Part shown: positions 1 to 6,774 of the stretch, piece after piece
How the letters are laid out: each line of letters starts with the position of its first letter
Numbering within the stretch: the stretch's first letter is position 1
Source: Betaproteobacteria bacterium SG8_40
GTDB lineage: Bacteria > Pseudomonadota > Gammaproteobacteria > Burkholderiales > Eutrophovitaceae
NCBI GenBank assembly: GCA_001304425.1
Contig: LJTS01000059.1
Coordinates: 1-10,703, forward strand
DNA: 10,703 nt
Direction of reading: 5' to 3'
The notes under the pieces: model-generated
Seen by the model: only the letters and a program-made list of their open reading frames with translations
What the model was told of the DNA's origin: nothing
Databases searched by the model: none
Position numbers and translations under genes: made by a program

Positions 1-9
1 CCCAAGGCG

Positions 10-86
<77 letters not shown>

Positions 87-98
87 ACGGTGATCAGT

Positions 99-1067
99 TC
101 AGTGATTGCGGCTGACCGCAAAGGCGGCTAATTCTAGCAAACAATCCCGGTGTTTTGAATTTGGCACCGACTCAAGCGCTGCCGTTGCAAGGCGCGACTC
201 GGCGACCGCCCGGGAACGCGCATAGTCGAGCGCACCGCATTCGCGCATTGCCGCCACCACCGGCTCGAAGTCCGTCTCAGCCGCTGAGGCGACGGCCTTG
301 AAGATAAGGTCCTGCTGGCCCGGCGCAGCGTGGCGCACGGTAAATATCAGGGGCAAGGTCACCTTGCCCTCGGCAAGGTCCTCGCCTATGTTCTTGCCCG
401 TGTGTTCCAGCTCCCCCGAATAATCAAGAATGTCGTCAACGAGCTGGAAGGCGGTGCCAATATGCGCACCATAGCGCGCAAGCGCTTCTTCAAGCTCGCT
501 CGACACACCCGAGACGATCCCGCCCAACCGCCCCGCGGCCTCGAACAATTTCGCCGTCTTTGAGCGCACCACACGGAGGTACTCATCTTCCGTGATGTCG
601 ATATTGTGGATGCTCATGAGCTGCAGCACTTCGCCCTCGGCGATGGTGTTCGTCGCGTCGGCAAGCACTTCCATCACCCGCATGTCCTGAACGCTCACCA
701 TCATCTGGAACGCCCGCGAGTAGAGAAAGTCGCCCACAAGAACCGATGCCGGGTTCCCGAATTCGGCATTCGCAGTGGCCCGCCCCCGGCGCATGCTGGA
801 ATCGTCCACCACATCGTCGTGCAACAAGGTCGCCGTGTGGATGAATTCGACGACTGCCGCCAGTTCGTGGTGCGCGCGGCCTCGATAGCCACAGGCGCCG
901 GCAACCAGGATTAGCAGCGCCGGCCTAAGCCGTTTCCCGCCGCTTGAGATGATGTACTCGGCAACCTGCCGGATCAGCGCGACGTCAGAATGCAGCCGCT
1001 GGCGAATGACCGCGTTCACGGCCCGCATGTCCTCGGCAATCAGGTCAGTAAAGTGTTCCGCAGGCAC
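99..1067 (-). CDS. ispB: octaprenyl diphosphate synthase (trans-prenyltransferase)
   Basis: This enzyme condenses isopentenyl diphosphate units onto an allylic starter to build the long side chain of ubiquinone or menaquinone, in the cytosol. The 322-residue length matches E. coli IspB (323), and the protein aligns from its first residues, including an equivalent of the E. coli AQDMAGVNA segment (AEDMRAVNA here). Seen directly: GGKRLRP near residues 43-49 (diphosphate binding), the first aspartate-rich motif DDVVD at 84-88 followed by RRGR, GKNIGEDLAEGK at about 224-235, and the second aspartate-rich motif DDILD at 211-215. The start is GTG; the frame has a stop codon a little upstream and no earlier usual start codon, and no clear Shine-Dalgarno is visible. 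Exact chain length (C40 or other) cannot be told from sequence. It is divergent from rplU and precedes tRNA-Pro. Confidence 0.95.
   Translation of the reverse strand: MPAEHFTDLIAEDMRAVNAVIRQRLHSDVALIRQVAEYIISSGGKRLRPALLILVAGACGYRGRAHHELAAVVEFIHTATLLHDDVVDDSSMRRGRATANAEFGNPASVLVGDFLYSRAFQMMVSVQDMRVMEVLADATNTIAEGEVLQLMSIHNIDITEDEYLRVVRSKTAKLFEAAGRLGGIVSGVSSELEEALARYGAHIGTAFQLVDDILDYSGELEHTGKNIGEDLAEGKVTLPLIFTVRHAAPGQQDLIFKAVASAAETDFEPVVAAMRECGALDYARSRAVAESRLATAALESVPNSKHRDCLLELAAFAVSRNH
131..159 (-). promoter_or_regulatory. possible sigma-70 promoter for tRNA-Pro
   Basis: On the reverse strand a -35-like TTCAAA (154-159) is separated by exactly 17 bp from a -10-like TAGAAT (131-136, 5 of 6 consensus bases). 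Transcription would start near 124, about 38 nt before the mature tRNA, with a GC-rich stretch just after the -10 box as is common for stable-RNA promoters. It lies within the last codons of ispB, so it is only inferred from hexamer match and spacing. Confidence 0.45.
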
Positions 1068-1089
1068 AGTAATCTGGCGAAAATCGGCG

Positions 1090-1119
1090 ATGGTAGGAAG
1101 TGGGGCGTAACAGTGTCAA
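1090..1119 (-). promoter_or_regulatory. sigma-70 promoter of ispB
   Basis: On the reverse strand a perfect -35 box TTGACA (1114-1119) is followed, after 18 bp, by TACCAT (1090-1095, four of six -10 consensus bases). Transcription would begin about 16 nt before the GTG start of ispB, giving a very short leader, which agrees with the absence of a clear ribosome binding site. Confidence 0.6.
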
Positions 1120-1168
1120 GGAAGATCGGCCGCGATTGCAAGGCGGTAGCGCCAATATCGCGCCCAGC

Positions 1169-1197
1169 TTGCGCAATCTGGTCCTTTTTTGTAGTAT
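1169..1197 (+). promoter_or_regulatory. sigma-70 promoter of rplU-rpmA
   Basis: TTGCGC (1169-1174) and TAGTAT (1192-1197, five of six -10 consensus bases) are spaced by 17 bp, with a T-rich spacer. The predicted start near 1204 leaves a leader of about 30 nt before rplU with AGGAG at 1222-1226 as ribosome binding site. It is back to back with the ispB promoter. Confidence 0.65.
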
Positions 1198-1233
1198 GCC
1201 CGGTTTTCCCGAGGCCCTGTCAGGAGCTCGAAA

Positions 1234-1545
1234 ATGTATGCGGTCATTAAGACCGGCGGCAAGCAATACCGTGTGTCGTCCGGCGAAAAAATCAAGGTAG
1301 AACAATTAGCTGCGGATGTCGGTAGCCAGATTACCATCGACAAGGTGTTGATGGTGGCGGACGGGGACAAGGTCTCGATCGGCAAGCCGCTCGTCAAAGG
1401 GGCCACGGTGCAGGCGACCGTGGTAAACCATGGCCGCGGCGACAAGGTTCGCATTTTCAAGATGCGTCGCCGCAAGCACTTCAAGAAACAACAGGGTCAC
1501 CGGCAGAACTACACCGAGATCCAGGTCGATCAGATTTCCGTCTGA
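1234..1545 (+). CDS. rplU: 50S ribosomal protein L21
   Basis: L21 binds 23S rRNA in the large ribosomal subunit. The 103-residue product equals the E. coli protein in length, begins with the family signature MYAVIKTGGKQYRV and contains the conserved basic stretch FKMRRRKHFKKQQGHRQ followed by TEIQVDQI near the C-terminus. The ATG at 1234 has AGGAG eight bases upstream. It is the first gene of the L21-L27 transcription unit, 33 bp before rpmA, a pairing conserved across most bacteria. No unusual feature is seen. Confidence 0.98.
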   Translation: MYAVIKTGGKQYRVSSGEKIKVEQLAADVGSQITIDKVLMVADGDKVSIGKPLVKGATVQATVVNHGRGDKVRIFKMRRRKHFKKQQGHRQNYTEIQVDQISV

Positions 1546-1578
1546 CCGGCAACGCATTCCTGAGGAAGGAGCAGCAAA

Positions 1579-1836
1579 ATGGCACACAAAAAAGCAGGCG
1601 GAAGCTCTCGCAACGGGCGCGATTCCAATGCGAAGCGACTCGGCGTGAAGCGCTTCGGCGGCCAGGTGATCCCGGCGGGAAGCATCATCATCCGTCAGCG
1701 CGGCACCCAGGTGCACGCCGGGGAGAACGTCGGAATGGGGCGCGACCACACCTTGTTCGCCAAGATCGAGGGCCGTGTCGAATTCAGCCAGCGAGGCCCG
1801 TTGAACAAGAAAACGGTAAGCGTCGTTCCGGCCTGA
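1579..1836 (+). CDS. rpmA: 50S ribosomal protein L27
   Basis: L27 sits near the peptidyl-transferase centre, where its N-terminal tail approaches the tRNA acceptor ends. The 85-residue length matches E. coli. The N-terminus reads MAHKKAGGSSRNGRDSN, the hallmark of the family in proteobacteria, with no Firmicutes-type cleavable leader. The motif RQRGTQVHAGENVGMGRDHT follows at about residues 40-59. A strong ribosome binding site (AGGAAGGAG) lies upstream of the ATG. The gene ends 23 bp before a strong intrinsic terminator, so it is the last gene of the rplU-rpmA unit. Confidence 0.98.
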   Translation: MAHKKAGGSSRNGRDSNAKRLGVKRFGGQVIPAGSIIIRQRGTQVHAGENVGMGRDHTLFAKIEGRVEFSQRGPLNKKTVSVVPA

Positions 1837-1859
1837 GGGATTTCCGCCTGGAGAGGAAG

Positions 1860-1889
1860 AAGCCCTATCGGACACGATAGGGCTTTTTT
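1860..1889 (+). terminator. intrinsic terminator after rpmA
   Basis: A perfect 10-bp stem AGCCCTATCG/CGATAGGGCT (1861-1870 with 1875-1884), extended by an A-T pair at 1860/1885, closes a 4-base loop GACA and runs straight into TTTTT (1885-1889). This is a classic Rho-independent terminator for the rplU-rpmA transcript. It lies only 36 bp upstream of the obg start. Confidence 0.93.
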
Positions 1890-1925
1890 GTTGCCAACGC
1901 GCCAGCGCCGCCCGCAAAACTGCCC

Positions 1926-3002
1926 ATGAAGTTCATCGACGAGGCCACCATCGAAACGCACTCCGGAAAAGGGGGCGACGGCGTCGTTGCGTTCAGGCGA
2001 GAAAAATTCGTACCGCGCGGCGGCCCCAGTGGCGGTGACGGGGGCCGCGGCGGCAGCTTGTTCATCCGGGCGGACCGCAATATCAACACGCTGATCGATT
2101 ATCGCTACAAACGCATTCACCGGGCGAACAATGGTGAAAACGGCCAGGGCAAGGACCGCTACGGCAAGGCCGGCGAAGATGTCGTGCTGCGTGTGCCGGT
2201 GGGCACCGTGGTCACCGACGAGCAGACCGGGGAGCAACTGGCCGATCTGGCAACCGACGGGCAGACCGAACTGATCTGCAAAGGGGGCAACGGCGGCCTG
2301 GGAAACATTCATTTCAAGTCCAGCATCAACCGGACTCCGCGTCAGTGTACGCCCGGAGAACCCGGACAAAGCCGCCGGCTTCGTCTGGAGCTGAGAGTGC
2401 TCGCAGACGTCGGCTTGCTGGGATTGCCCAACGCCGGCAAGTCGACTTTTATCCGCGCCGTCTCTGCCGCGCGTCCGAAGGTCGCCGATTACCCCTTCAC
2501 GACGTTGCAGCCCCACTTGGGGGTTGTCAGTGTCGGACTGAACCGGAGCTTCGTCGTTGCCGACATTCCCGGACTGATCGAAGGCGCAGCCGAAGGCTCG
2601 GGCCTCGGCCATCAGTTCCTGAAACACCTCCAGCGCACAAAGCTGCTGTTGCATCTGGTCGACATCGCGCCCGCCGAGGGTGGCAGCACAGCCGCCGTGG
2701 CCGGCGCAAAGGCCATTGTCGAAGAGTTGCGCAAATACGATGAATCATTGTTCGCGAAGCCGCGCTGGCTGGTGTTGAACAAGATCGATCTCATTGCGGA
2801 AGATTCCCGCGACACAGCGGTTTCGGATTTCATGGAGCAGTACCACCGGCAGCTCGGTGTGCCTGAGCGCAGTTTCACCGTTTCGGCACTGGCAGGCACC
2901 GGCTGCACCGAGTTGACCCGAGCCATTATGGATTACCTGTCTGCGATCGATGAAGCGGGTACAAAGTCCGCAGAAGCAACCTCAGGGGCACGCGCGCCGT
3001 GA
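1926..3002 (+). CDS. obg: Obg-family GTPase (CgtA/ObgE)
   Basis: Obg is an essential GTPase that binds the 50S subunit, helps its late assembly and links it to ppGpp signalling. The 358-residue protein starts with the glycine-rich Obg fold (residues about 1-158: MKFIDEA, GKGGDGVVAFRREKF, GGPSGGDGGRGG), followed by the G domain: G1 P-loop GLPNAGKST (166-174), G2 PFTT (190-193), G3 DIPG (213-216), G4 NKID (285-288) and G5 SALAG (320-324). All catalytic motifs are intact. It is shorter than E. coli ObgE (390), lacking a long acidic tail. The start is fixed by the conserved MKFIDEA, yet there is no Shine-Dalgarno before it and a strong terminator stands 36 bp upstream. Its stop overlaps the proB start by 4 bp. 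Confidence 0.97.
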   Translation: MKFIDEATIETHSGKGGDGVVAFRREKFVPRGGPSGGDGGRGGSLFIRADRNINTLIDYRYKRIHRANNGENGQGKDRYGKAGEDVVLRVPVGTVVTDEQTGEQLADLATDGQTELICKGGNGGLGNIHFKSSINRTPRQCTPGEPGQSRRLRLELRVLADVGLLGLPNAGKSTFIRAVSAARPKVADYPFTTLQPHLGVVSVGLNRSFVVADIPGLIEGAAEGSGLGHQFLKHLQRTKLLLHLVDIAPAEGGSTAAVAGAKAIVEELRKYDESLFAKPRWLVLNKIDLIAEDSRDTAVSDFMEQYHRQLGVPERSFTVSALAGTGCTELTRAIMDYLSAIDEAGTKSAEATSGARAP

Positions 3003-4123
3003 CGGACGAGGCTGTTTTTTCAACTGCGCGCAGAGTCGTCGTCAAGATCGGCAGCAGCCTGATTACCAACGGCGGACAAGGACTCGACCATCGCGCCCTT
3101 GCGCACTGGGCAGAGCAGATCGCGGACTTGCGCAAGCGAGGTTACGAGGTTGCCCTGGTATCGAGCGGCGCGATTGCCGAGGGCATGCAGCGCCTCGGCT
3201 GGAAGAAACGCCCGCACGCCGTCTACGAGTTGCAGGCGGCAGCAGCGGTCGGGCAAATGGGTCTCGTGCAAGCCTACGAGTCCTGTTTCCGGGAATTTGG
3301 CCTGCACACAGCGCAGATTCTGCTGACGCATGACGACCTGTCCGACAGAACGCGCTATCTGAATGCGCGATCGACAGTACGCACGCTGATTCGCCTTGGC
3401 GCGATCCCCATCATCAACGAGAACGACACGGTGGCGACCGATGAAATCCGGTTTGGCGACAACGATACGCTTGCGGCGCTGGTCACCAACCTGATCGAGG
3501 CACATGTGCTGGTCATTTTGACCGACCAGGCCGGCCTTTACACGAGGGACCCGCGCCGCGATAACCAGGCCGAGCTGATATCGAATGCCGACGCCGGTGA
3601 CCCCGCACTGGAAAAAATGGCGGGTGGCGTGGGCACGCACCTCGGCAGTGGCGGCATGATTACCAAAGTGCTGGCAGCGAAGCGCGCGGCCCGCAGCGGC
3701 GCGCACACGATCATAGTCTCTGGCCAGGAGCCTGACATACTGCGGCGGCTTGCCGCCGGTGAATCGGCAGGCACCCTGTTACGCGCCAGGACCATGACAC
3801 TGGCGGCCCGCAAGCAATGGCTCGCGGATCATTTGCAGGTGCGCGGCCGGATCAGACTCGACGACGGCGCGATCAAGGCATTGATCAGCGACCACAAGAG
3901 CCTGCTGCCGATCGGAGTGGTCGAAGTATCCGGTAGTTTTGAGCGTGGTGAGGTCGTCAGTTGCATGGACCAGGCGGGCAATGAAATCGCCAGGGGCCTG
4001 ATCAATTACAACGCGTCCGAGACGGCGAGAATCCTCAGAACACCTTCAGCGCAGATCGAAGCGAAACTGGGTTACGTCGACGAGCCCGAACTGATACACA
4101 GGGACAATCTCGTTCTTCTGTGA
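2999..4123 (+). CDS. proB: glutamate 5-kinase
   Basis: ProB phosphorylates the side-chain carboxylate of glutamate with ATP, the first and feedback-inhibited step of proline synthesis. The 374-residue protein (E. coli 367) has the amino-acid kinase domain with KIGSSLIT (16-23), SSGAIAEGMQRLG (55-67), NENDTVATDEIRFGDND (140-156, substrate site), LTDQAGLYTRDP (174-185) and GTHLGSGGMITK (212-223). A C-terminal PUA domain covers about 280-370 and contains the G-x-I-N-Y segment GLINY (333-337). The start is GTG within the overlapping GTGA shared with the obg stop, indicating translational coupling. proA is not adjacent. The gene converges on the CNP1-like gene, with no obvious intrinsic terminator in the 172 bp between them. 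Confidence 0.97.
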   Translation: MTDEAVFSTARRVVVKIGSSLITNGGQGLDHRALAHWAEQIADLRKRGYEVALVSSGAIAEGMQRLGWKKRPHAVYELQAAAAVGQMGLVQAYESCFREFGLHTAQILLTHDDLSDRTRYLNARSTVRTLIRLGAIPIINENDTVATDEIRFGDNDTLAALVTNLIEAHVLVILTDQAGLYTRDPRRDNQAELISNADAGDPALEKMAGGVGTHLGSGGMITKVLAAKRAARSGAHTIIVSGQEPDILRRLAAGESAGTLLRARTMTLAARKQWLADHLQVRGRIRLDDGAIKALISDHKSLLPIGVVEVSGSFERGEVVSCMDQAGNEIARGLINYNASETARILRTPSAQIEAKLGYVDEPELIHRDNLVLL

Positions 4124-4295
4124 ATTAGCGGTGGTGAAACGCGTTTATTCCCCGATCGCGATCGCAAAACGACCATAGCGGCGGACGCGCAGGCCGCGAT
4201 TGCAAACACCGTACACCGCTTCAGTCATCGGCAACCACACATACGTCACCCGCCCAGGGCGACAGATGCGAGGGTGCTCGCGCCGCTGGCGTTTT

Positions 4296-4877
4296 TCAAC
4301 GACCAGAAGGATGCGGCAAGCCGTGTTTGAGTGCGGCGACCGCCTTCTCGCTACTCGATTGCGGAACGCTGTAGGGGCAAAAATAGTATCTGGCGAGTGC
4401 AAAGCGATGGTTGTTGGTCCGCTGGTCCCTTATCGGTAACCAGCTGTCGCCGCTAACCCGGGACCAGGTTCGATCCTTCGAACCAAACGCATAGGCCTTG
4501 TACTCGTTCATCTCACAACGCATGCCCTCGAAGCTCACGTTTTCTGCTCCAGCCGGCGAACGCGCGATCAGGGAATAGCGCACAACGCCGTCGTCACCAA
4601 CGCTCACCGAGTTGGTGTCCACCAGGAAGGCGAAGGTTTTCGGACCGGATATCTCGACTTCGACGAGATCTTCCTCGCGTGGGTAAGCAGGCAGCACAAT
4701 TTCCACTTCCTGCCACTGCGGCCCGGGCAACTCTTCTCGAGTAAACGACTTTCGCTTTTCAGCCTCGCGATCAACGGCAGGCCCGGTGGGGGAGGAACAA
4801 CCCGCCACCAGAATTCCCAGAAGAAAACAGGCGACGCCCGCCGCGAAGCGGTCAGGAATCATTCGACGCATAGACAT
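4296..4877 (-). CDS. CNP1-like family lipoprotein
   Basis: The product resembles the CNP1-like family (named after cryptic neisserial protein 1), whose function is unknown. Features seen: a short basic N-terminus, a hydrophobic stretch (AAGVACFLLGILVAGC) and a lipobox LVAGC with the lipidated cysteine at residue 27, so it is probably an envelope lipoprotein. The mature part carries VRYSLIARSPAGAENVSFEG (99-118), then C121, W138, W146 and C167. The two downstream cysteines might form a disulfide in the periplasm (inference). The 193-residue length is plausible for the family. The start is uncertain: ATG at 4877, 4871 or 4862 all keep the signal peptide, and none has a good ribosome binding site. 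It overlaps the end of cfa by up to 26 bp, suggesting translational coupling. A CNP1 gene near proB is, to my recollection, common in betaproteobacteria. Confidence 0.8.
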   Translation of the reverse strand: MSMRRMIPDRFAAGVACFLLGILVAGCSSPTGPAVDREAEKRKSFTREELPGPQWQEVEIVLPAYPREEDLVEVEISGPKTFAFLVDTNSVSVGDDGVVRYSLIARSPAGAENVSFEGMRCEMNEYKAYAFGSKDRTWSRVSGDSWLPIRDQRTNNHRFALARYYFCPYSVPQSSSEKAVAALKHGLPHPSGR

Positions 4878-6060
4878 GGCCGCGCGTCAATGGATACGGA
4901 ACCGAGCCGTCTTCCAGGGGTTTGGTTCCCAGGATCTGAAAGATTGATATCCAGCCGCGCTCGAATGCATGCGCAGACCCCGCCATGTAGATCCGCCACA
5001 CCCGGTAACGCCGCTCGCCGACCAGTTCACGGGCTCGCGCGGACTTGGCCTCCAGCCGTCTGACCCAATGCCAGAGCGTCTTTGCATAATGCGGGCGCAA
5101 TGATTCCGCGTCCCAGGTTTCCAGCCCCTGATTTGCCATTTCGCGGATCACACGGGAGACGTGGACCAGTTGCCCGCCGGGAAATACATACTCGTCCACA
5201 AATTTCCCGATGTCGCTGCCGAGTGCCCCGTCGTCCAGTGAATTGGTGGTGATGCCATGGTTCAGAACCACTCCTCCGGGTTTGAGCAGGGAATGGATCT
5301 TCTCGAAATAGATCGGCAGGTTTTTCTTTCCGACATGCTCAAACATGCCGACACTGGCAATCTTGTCGAATGGTTCCTCCGGTGCGACATCGCGGTAGTC
5401 CAGCAAACGCGCTTCGCATCGGTCCTCCAGGCCCAGTTCCTTGATCCGCTGAGTTGCAAACGCGTGTTGCTCGTCCGACAGGGTGATTCCGGTTGCCTTG
5501 ACGCCGTAGTGCCGGGCCGCCCAGATGATCAGCGCGCCCCATCCACAACCGATATCGAGAAATCGCTCGCCAGGCTTGAGCCGCAACTTCCGGCATATGT
5601 GGTCGAGTTTCTGCTCCTGGGCTACATCGAGGCTGTCTTCCTCATGCTTGAAATAGGCGCAGGAGTAGACGCGGTTCCGGTCCAGCCATAGTTCGTAGAA
5701 ATCGTTGCCGACATCATAGTGATGCTGTATCGCTCGCCGGTCCGCGGGACGAGTATGTTTCCACCAGTCAAAAATGGCGGCACGGCGCTGGTAGGTCGTC
5801 GCGTGCTCTGAAACCAGCCTCTCGCCGATCTGCATGGTCTCGCGGACATCGCCCTCGATATCGATCTGTCCTTCTACGTAGGCCTTTGCGATTTTGCCCA
5901 GGCTCGGGCGCACCAACGAGGAAATGGCAGTAGGTGACTTGAGCGTCAGGTGAACCTTCGGCTTGGCCTGGGGCGAAATGGTGCTGCCGTCCCACAATGA
6001 CACCGCAACCGGCAAGCCAAGCCGCGACAGCCTATGCTCTATTTCGCTGATCATGCTCAT
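4852..6060 (-). CDS. cfa: cyclopropane-fatty-acyl-phospholipid synthase
   Basis: The enzyme adds a methylene group from S-adenosylmethionine across the double bond of unsaturated acyl chains in membrane phospholipids, typically in stationary phase or under acid stress. The 402-residue length is close to E. coli Cfa (382). After an N-terminal lipid-binding-type region (about 1-110), HHYDVGNDFYELWLD (113-127) and YSCAYF (132-137) lead into the SAM-binding motif FLDIGCGWG (167-175). Counterparts of the E. coli bicarbonate/active-site residues are present: C134, E241 (MFEHVG), H268 (NHGIT) and Y325 (HYAKTLWHW). Two starts are possible, ATG at 6060 or 6054; neither has a strong ribosome binding site. 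A 24-bp dyad lies 34 bp upstream. The CNP1-like lipoprotein gene overlaps its 3' end and is probably in the same operon. Confidence 0.92.
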   Translation of the reverse strand: MSMISEIEHRLSRLGLPVAVSLWDGSTISPQAKPKVHLTLKSPTAISSLVRPSLGKIAKAYVEGQIDIEGDVRETMQIGERLVSEHATTYQRRAAIFDWWKHTRPADRRAIQHHYDVGNDFYELWLDRNRVYSCAYFKHEEDSLDVAQEQKLDHICRKLRLKPGERFLDIGCGWGALIIWAARHYGVKATGITLSDEQHAFATQRIKELGLEDRCEARLLDYRDVAPEEPFDKIASVGMFEHVGKKNLPIYFEKIHSLLKPGGVVLNHGITTNSLDDGALGSDIGKFVDEYVFPGGQLVHVSRVIREMANQGLETWDAESLRPHYAKTLWHWVRRLEAKSARARELVGERRYRVWRIYMAGSAHAFERGWISIFQILGTKPLEDGSVPYPLTRGHVYASNDS

Positions 6061-6093
6061 TGCTCAAACCACGTCTGTCTGATGATTAGGGCG

Positions 6094-6117
6094 AATGGTC
6101 ACATATTGGTGACCATT
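6094..6117. promoter_or_regulatory. 24-bp inverted repeat upstream of cfa, candidate operator
   Basis: AATGGTCAC (6094-6102) and GTGACCATT (6109-6117) are perfect 9-bp complements around the 6-base centre ATATTG. A -10-like TAAAAT on the reverse strand (6123-6128) sits directly upstream, so the dyad would fall at about +1 to +24 of a cfa transcript. A bound repressor here would block initiation; alternatively the RNA could form a 5' hairpin. No -35 match is convincing, which would fit a stationary-phase-type promoter, but that is inference. Confidence 0.6.
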
Positions 6118-6163
6118 TCATCATTTTACGGTGGTCCGGAGCAGATGGACATGCCTGCAGTGG

Positions 6164-6751
6164 CTAAAGCACCAGATCGTTAATCAGGGATTGCCTGACT
6201 GCCTCGCTCACCTTTTGCGCCGGCACGGTGTAATTCGGGTGGTCGATCCCGATCGCCAGCGGCCGTCCTTGTTTCAAGGCTTGCTTCATTCCTGCAGTGA
6301 GTTCAAAGCGCATGAAATGTACCGAAGAGGTCTTCTCGGCGGTTTCGCGCTCCAGGTCCTCATCGGCGATGGCAAACACTTTCGGCTCGCCTTCGACCTG
6401 AACCCAGACTTTATCTTCGATGTCGATCAGCCTTGCGAGCGCCTGCTTTCGCTCGGATTCGTCAGGGTATTCAATCAACATCGTCGCCTTCCAGTTGCTC
6501 CCGTCCGGGATCAGCGGGTTATAGGCTTCCAGCTCCTCCACAATCGCATCTTCCTCGAACACCCGCTCCGCTCGCAGCATCTCCTGTATCTGGTAGCGAA
6601 TCGTCAATTCGTCTTCAAACAGCAAGGTAACGTGCTCGCCAAGGTGCAGTTTGCGATTGTGTTTGTGCGCCATGACCCGCTTGCGGAAATCATTGCGCTT
6701 GACCGCGTACTCCTCCAGCGGCATGAGACTTTTTCGGGTAACAGCCGGCAT
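6164..6751 (-). CDS. DUF3501 family protein
   Basis: A 195-residue soluble protein recognised as DUF3501, a family without an assigned activity. It has no signal peptide, no membrane segment and not a single cysteine, so it is unlikely to hold an iron-sulfur cluster by itself. Visible features are the opening RKSLMPLEEYAVKRNDFRKR (6-25), a histidine-rich strip HKHNRKLHLGEH (29-40), a long acidic helix-like stretch (58-77), FELTAGMKQALKQG (149-162) and IGIDHPNY (167-174). The ATG at 6751 has GGGAG about nine bases upstream. It follows the iron-sulfur protein gene by 23 bp and should share its transcript. The recurrent linkage of DUF3501 with a CCG-domain Fe-S protein and rubrerythrin suggests a partner or accessory role in the same redox process (inference). 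Confidence 0.85.
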   Translation of the reverse strand: MPAVTRKSLMPLEEYAVKRNDFRKRVMAHKHNRKLHLGEHVTLLFEDELTIRYQIQEMLRAERVFEEDAIVEELEAYNPLIPDGSNWKATMLIEYPDESERKQALARLIDIEDKVWVQVEGEPKVFAIADEDLERETAEKTSSVHFMRFELTAGMKQALKQGRPLAIGIDHPNYTVPAQKVSEAVRQSLINDLVL

Positions 6752-6774
6752 TTATTGCATCTCCCTACCAGGTC

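Noticed and set aside
330..914. Plus-strand open frames opposite ispB
   Set aside because: They lie antisense to a well-supported IspB reading frame, have no recognisable domains and are typical shadows of GC-rich coding sequence.
1695..2654. 319-codon reverse-strand open frame across rpmA and obg
   Set aside because: It is antisense to the strongly conserved obg and rpmA genes and includes the terminator region; its translation resembles no family I know.
3020..3706. 228-codon reverse-strand open frame inside proB
   Set aside because: Antisense shadow of proB, which carries all kinase motifs in frame.
4137..4146. AAACGCGTTT palindrome after proB as a terminator
   Set aside because: The arms are too short, there is no loop and no T run follows.
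4153..4165. CGATCGCGATCGC palindromic run (contains GCGATCGC)
   Set aside because: Single occurrence noticed, no T tract and no flanking symmetry; more likely chance in GC-rich DNA than a terminator or repeat element.
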